A stretch of DNA of 53,332 nt from Chloroflexota bacterium (lineage in GTDB: Bacteria > Chloroflexota > Anaerolineae > Anaerolineales > Anaerolineaceae): contig JAJFTV010000091.1 in NCBI GenBank assembly GCA_021372725.1, positions 1 through 53,332 on the forward strand, read 5' to 3'. Shown piece after piece: positions 49,869 to 53,332 of the stretch. Each line of letters starts with the position of its first letter. Within the stretch, counting starts at the first letter, position 1. A program made the translations under genes and the position numbers. The notes under the pieces were generated by a model. It saw only the letters and a program-made list of their open reading frames with translations. It did no database searches and was not told the DNA's origin.

Positions 49869-50906
49869 TTACCAGGTTTCGGTCACCTTCCGCAAACCGC
49901 GCGGTGTATCGGGATCGAAACCCTTCGCCTTCGTCAGGTGATAACAGAACAACTGGGCCGGGATAATGCTTACGATCGGGCTGAGCCACTCGGGAACATC
50001 GACCGGCAGGCGCAGCGCCGTGTGACCCAATTGCAAGGCCTCCTCCATGTTGGAAAGAACCACCAATTCAATATGCTGCCGCTGTTTCATTTCCCGGACG
50101 TGTGTGAGCATATCCGCATAGACCTTGCCCTCCGGCATCACCGCCAGGATGGGAAACTGGTGCTCCAGCAAAGCGATGGGCCCGTGCTGGAAATCCGCCG
50201 ATGAATAAGGTTCGGCAGTAACATAACACAATTCCTTCAGTTTCAGAGCCCACTCGTAGGCACTCGAATAGTTGTAACCACGCCCCAGCACAACGCACTG
50301 TTCCATATAGGCGTATCGCTCTGACTGATGCTGAATGGATTCATCCAGTTGGAGAACACGGCTGGCGAGCTCCGGCAGTCGTTGAATCTCTGCCAGCTTA
50401 TCCTCCTCACCGCTCAGCGCTGCCGAAAGCAGGGCAATTACCATCAATTGGGCTGTGTAGGTTTTTGAGGCAGCGACAGCCTTTTCTTCCCCGGCAGACA
50501 GATCGATCACATGGTCGGCGCTTACAGCCAGCGGAGAGGTAATATCGTTGCTGATGGCTACCGTCAACTGACCCTGGTTTCGACCTTCCTGGATCACCTG
50601 CACGATATCCGGCGATTTCCCGGACTGCGAGATACCCACCACCAGGCAGTCACGCAGCCGCGGCGCCGTTTCATAGATGCTGAATAACGATGGCGCGGCC
50701 AGGGCAATTGGCAGACGATTGACCGATCCCAGCAGGTACTTGGCATACAGCCCGGCGTTATCCGAGCTTCCCCTGGCTGCCAAAAAGACGTAACGGATAT
50801 CCTTTTGGCGGATAATCCGGGCAATGGTTTGGATGGGGTTCCACTGCTTATCGATGATTCGTTGCAGAACTTCGGGCTGCTGGTGGATTTCCTGATAAAA
50901 GGCCAT
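49869..50906 (-). CDS. SIS-domain isomerase-like protein (GlmS C-terminal type)
   Basis: A 345-residue protein with two SIS domains (about 30-170 and 195-320). It has SQSGKSPDIVQ, GRGYNYSSAYEWALKLKELC and the C-terminal PDTPRGLRKVTETW, characteristic of the isomerase half of glucosamine-6-phosphate synthase. The N-terminal glutaminase domain is absent, so it cannot use glutamine. Relatives such as AgaS, FrlB or NagB-like deglycases act on amino sugar phosphates. ATG 50906 is chosen because AAGGAAGG lies 5 nt upstream. Next to no sugar transporter in this window. Confidence 0.88.
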   Translation of the reverse strand: MAFYQEIHQQPEVLQRIIDKQWNPIQTIARIIRQKDIRYVFLAARGSSDNAGLYAKYLLGSVNRLPIALAAPSLFSIYETAPRLRDCLVVGISQSGKSPDIVQVIQEGRNQGQLTVAISNDITSPLAVSADHVIDLSAGEEKAVAASKTYTAQLMVIALLSAALSGEEDKLAEIQRLPELASRVLQLDESIQHQSERYAYMEQCVVLGRGYNYSSAYEWALKLKELCYVTAEPYSSADFQHGPIALLEHQFPILAVMPEGKVYADMLTHVREMKQRQHIELVVLSNMEEALQLGHTALRLPVDVPEWLSPIVSIIPAQLFCYHLTKAKGFDPDTPRGLRKVTETW

Positions 50907-50963
50907 ATTTACCTTCCTTGATCGAGTGCCGCGCGGATGATCTGTCAATAATTATAAAGCCTG

Positions 50964-51695
50964 TCAGGGTTCACATTTTTTGCCCCACAGCATCAGGTAA
51001 TGGGAAACCGCCTTGATCGGTCCGCTTTGCAGATCCTGGCGCATCCGCTCGATCCCGCACTGCCAGGCCTCCTCGGAAATCAGATGCAGGCTGGAGAAAG
51101 CTTTCTCTTCGTAAGGGCGGATATCCGTAAGATCATACGGCCGGCGGGTGATCACATTTTCCCTTACAGCCAGTCCGGCTTTTTGCATCTCAGCGCGAAG
51201 CTGGTCGCTGCGCGGGTAACGTGCCAGTTCCACCTCAACCGTTTCGGGAAAGTAACTGGTCAATGGCACGCGGGTACGGATCAGTTTCTCATCATCGGTG
51301 ACTGTGCACAGCAGCCCACTGGGTTTCAGGACGCGCTCCGCCTCGCCAAAAAAGGCATCCCTGTCAACAATGTGATGAATCACGTCAACGGTGAACAGCA
51401 GGTCGAAACTGTCGTCCGGGAAGGGCAATTCTTCTGCGCAGGCCTGCCGGAAATGCACCTGATCACCGCGTTGTTGAGCCACCTCCAGCATCTTCGTGGA
51501 CGGGTCGATGCCGTAACCAATACAGCCAGAGGCTGCCTGGATTGCCAGGATATAGTTCCCGGTACCACAGCCTACCTCGAGAACGGACTGACGTTCTGTT
51601 AAATGGCTGGTTTCCAACAGGTTTTGCAGCACGCCGGGGTGTATCCTACGATTCTGCGAGTATTGTTCGGCCAAGTCATCATAATTCAGGCGCAT
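50964..51695 (-). CDS. Class I SAM-dependent methyltransferase
   Basis: A 243-residue Methyltransf_11-type protein. VLEVGCGTGNY (about 38-48) is the SAM-binding motif I, GIDPST the acidic strand, FPDDSFDLLFTVDVIHHI motif IV-V, and RVLKPSG the post-motif helix. The substrate is unknown. ATG 51695 is followed by a typical N-terminal helix (NYDDLAEQYSQNR). The SIS gene lies downstream with 57 nt between them. Region 51696-51908 holds no gene that I can support. Confidence 0.88.
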   Translation of the reverse strand: MRLNYDDLAEQYSQNRRIHPGVLQNLLETSHLTERQSVLEVGCGTGNYILAIQAASGCIGYGIDPSTKMLEVAQQRGDQVHFRQACAEELPFPDDSFDLLFTVDVIHHIVDRDAFFGEAERVLKPSGLLCTVTDDEKLIRTRVPLTSYFPETVEVELARYPRSDQLRAEMQKAGLAVRENVITRRPYDLTDIRPYEEKAFSSLHLISEEAWQCGIERMRQDLQSGPIKAVSHYLMLWGKKCEP

Positions 51696-51908
51696 TATTC
51701 ATCCCTCGTTTCTCTAAACCAATTGCCTTTCCAATTCCATTGTTTCCACATGCTACATATTCATTCCTTTTCGTTTTACATTACCCAAAATGATCTGAAT
51801 TTGACGGAGGAATGTCATCGGATGGTTTTATCCGGATTACAGGCGTTTTGGGTGGTTTAGGTTCCGGCCCGGTTGGGAAGTATGCCGTTAATTTCGCTTC
51901 CGGGTATT

Positions 51909-52595
51909 TCAACCCGGTTTGATCCGGTATCCCACCCCGGCATCGGTGATGATCAGGTTTGGCTGGGATGGGTCTTTTTCAACCTTGTGCCGTAAATTGC
52001 TGATATTCACCCGCAGCAGATGAGACTCGCTTTCATAAGCCTCTCCCCATACTTCGCGTAACAATTGGCGATGGGTGATTACTTTACCCTGGTGCTGTAC
52101 CAGCACGCGCAGCAAATCATATTCGGTGGGCGTTAAGGATATTTCCACCCCATCGATAAAAACCTGTCTTTTTGAAAAATCAATTTTCAGGTTGTCGAGT
52201 TCAAAGACAGGTTCGTTCTCAGGCAGATTAAAGTGCCGCAGCGAAACCCGGATGCGTGCCAAAAGTTCCTGTATACTGAACGGCTTGGTCAGATAATCAT
52301 CGGCGCCGGCATCCAGGGCAGCCACTTTTTGCTGCTCCTGGTCGCGGACAGACAAAATAATCACCGGAATTTTTGTCCATTCTCTCAAACGCTTGAGCGC
52401 CTCCAGCCCATCCATATCCGGCAGGCCCAGATCCAAAAGGATGATATCCGGACGAAAGGTTACCACGTCGTCCAGGGCCTGGACCCCGCTACCCGACTCC
52501 TGGACAATGTATTTGTGGGCGGTCAGTGAGGTATTCAGCATCCGCCTGATCTGACGCTCATCATCAACGATCAAAACACGTACACCATCCGACAT
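51909..52595 (-). CDS. kdpE: Response regulator, KdpE-type OmpR family
   Basis: A 228-residue DNA-binding regulator. The receiver domain shows the acidic pair DDE (11-13), phosphoacceptor D55 in IILLDLGLPD and the Lys in YLTKPFS. The winged-helix domain contains LTPTEYDLLRVLVQHQGKV and the recognition helix region. It resembles KdpE, which activates the high-affinity potassium ATPase under low potassium. The kdpFABC genes are not within the window. It lies downstream of the kinase, with a relic kinase tail in the 80-nt gap. Confidence 0.85.
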   Translation of the reverse strand: MSDGVRVLIVDDERQIRRMLNTSLTAHKYIVQESGSGVQALDDVVTFRPDIILLDLGLPDMDGLEALKRLREWTKIPVIILSVRDQEQQKVAALDAGADDYLTKPFSIQELLARIRVSLRHFNLPENEPVFELDNLKIDFSKRQVFIDGVEISLTPTEYDLLRVLVQHQGKVITHRQLLREVWGEAYESESHLLRVNISNLRHKVEKDPSQPNLIITDAGVGYRIKPG

Positions 52596-52602
52596 ATCTC
52601 AC

Positions 52603-52665
52603 CTCTTTGTCGCCCACTTCAGGTTCATCAAGCTCCAGTAGTACGATAGAAAACAGGTGCCATCC
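52603..52665 (-). pseudogene. Relic: tail of a second KdpD-type kinase
   Basis: On the minus strand, between the kinase stop and the kdpE start, an in-frame stretch reads FSIVLLELDEPEVGDKEV. This aligns with the end of the functional kinase upstream, SFSILLPKLEETEAGENEV. The nucleotide match continues over most of 57 bp, with GAGGTG at both ends. In the copy, GAGGTGAGAT lies next to the kdpE ATG and probably provides its ribosome binding site. It is best explained as the remaining 3' end of a paralogous kinase gene. Confidence 0.6.
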
Positions 52666-52675
52666 TCTACCGTTC

Positions 52676-53332
52676 TTACACCTCGTTTTCGCCCGCTTCG
52701 GTTTCTTCGAGCTTCGGCAATAGAATTGAAAAGCTGCTGCCTCCACCTGGCCGGTTTTCGGCCCAAATTTGGCCGCCATGCGCCTCAACGATGCCTCTGC
52801 AAATAGCCAAACCGAGCCCGCTGCCACTCACATTCTCCAGGGGCTTTAGGCGGAAAAACTTGTCAAAAATCTTATCCAGTGATTCCGGTGGGATCCCTAT
52901 CCCCCGGTCATGAATGGCGATGCACACTCCGCCTGTCTGTCGACGAACCTCAATTTCAATGGGTGATCCGGGGGGGGAGTATTTGGCAGCATTATCCAGC
53001 AAATTAACCAGCACCTGCTCCATCAATACAAAATCAAGTTTCGGGAACGGCAGCTCTTCATCGAGATGAATTTTGACCTGATGATGATCCAACCTGCTGC
53101 CCATGCGGGATAAACTGGTGCCAATCAGATCCTGCAGGTCAATCTCCTCGAGTTTCAACTGTATTGCCCCGGCTTCCAGACGGGTCATATCCAGGATGTT
53201 GCTGACCAGTTGATTCAGCCTGGTTACTTCCTCCATTCCGGTCTGGATCAGCTCGCTGCGGGCATTCTTATCCAGGGATATGGAATTATTTGCCGATTCG
53301 CTTTCATACAAGCTGTCCAGCACTCCGGATAT
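52676..53332 (-). CDS. kdpD: Sensor histidine kinase, KdpD-type C-terminal part (partial)
   Basis: The 3' 219 codons of a membrane kinase that continues beyond the window edge at 53332. The visible part begins ISGVLDSLYESES, the dimerisation/phosphoacceptor helix region just after the H-box of KdpD proteins. It then has the N-box LVNLLDNAAKYSP, G1-box DRGIGIP, F-box DKFFRLKP and G2-box GSGLGLAI. The SISG...LYESE stretch is typical of KdpD. The N-terminal KdpD/Usp and membrane domains would lie outside. Confidence 0.85.
   Translation of the reverse strand: MSGVLDSLYESESANNSISLDKNARSELIQTGMEEVTRLNQLVSNILDMTRLEAGAIQLKLEEIDLQDLIGTSLSRMGSRLDHHQVKIHLDEELPFPKLDFVLMEQVLVNLLDNAAKYSPPGSPIEIEVRRQTGGVCIAIHDRGIGIPPESLDKIFDKFFRLKPLENVSGSGLGLAICRGIVEAHGGQIWAENRPGGGSSFSILLPKLEETEAGENEV

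Overview
The window looks like chromosomal DNA of a Chloroflexota bacterium, most likely of the Anaerolineae type. This is an inference from protein style and not from a marker-gene comparison: short EF-Ts, T-box controlled pheST, many lipoproteins with Thr/Ser/Pro-rich linkers, several S9 peptidases, and solitary Flp pilin and LUD proteins. No rRNA, CRISPR array, insertion sequence or prophage was seen.

Layout. 1-464 (minus): a tRNA-Thr(TGT), tRNA-Tyr(GTA), tRNA-Thr(GGT) cluster from a clear promoter, leading into the first codons of what is probably tuf. 639-2683 (plus): a metallo-beta-lactamase-fold protein without its metal motif, a small conserved protein, and MutY with an intact Nudix box. 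2906-8691: a LUD protein divergent from a TetR regulator, followed by two S9 peptidases 2 nt apart; the second carries an unusual C-terminal domain. 9039-13019 (minus): pheS-pheT behind a T-box leader and its promoter. 13343-19049 (minus): two large lipoproteins; the first is a modular, probably glycan-directed protein with a consensus promoter and two LacI-like palindromes. 19372-22821: a short-chain dehydrogenase resembling 3-ketodihydrosphingosine reductase, convergent with pyrH, tsf and rpsB. 23117-28806: small membrane protein, Flp pilin, DUF4838 protein, OsmC-like protein, class C-type serine hydrolase, small anchored protein. 29191-31849: small membrane protein, LysM/M23 peptidase and rho. 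32148-37334: a self-contained cassette of TetR regulator, serine hydrolase, GPH-type sugar-class symporter and second serine hydrolase.

37429-45500 is a mosaic of metabolic genes (HIT, formylglycine-enzyme-like protein, MBL hydrolase, nitroreductase, ornithine-cyclodeaminase-like protein, UbiA prenyltransferase, a fourth serine hydrolase, a PAP2-like membrane protein). It is interspersed with four gene relics that ordinary gene calling would miss: the end of an ABC ATPase, the end of a formylglycine-enzyme-like protein, a frameshifted start of an aldo/keto reductase, and an internal piece of an aldehyde dehydrogenase. 45550-50906 (minus): ComEC with a degenerate C-terminal domain, cytidine deaminase, a two-repeat lipoprotein and a stand-alone GlmS-like SIS protein. 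50964-53332 (minus): a methyltransferase and a KdpDE-type two-component pair, with a second, decayed kinase tail lying between kinase and regulator.

The best candidates for something undescribed are the TetR / serine hydrolase / GPH symporter / serine hydrolase cassette (32.1-37.3 kb), the S9 peptidase fused to a DUF6884-like domain (6.4-8.7 kb), and the palindrome-controlled modular lipoprotein (13.3-16.3 kb). All calls were made by reading the sequence, without database searches.
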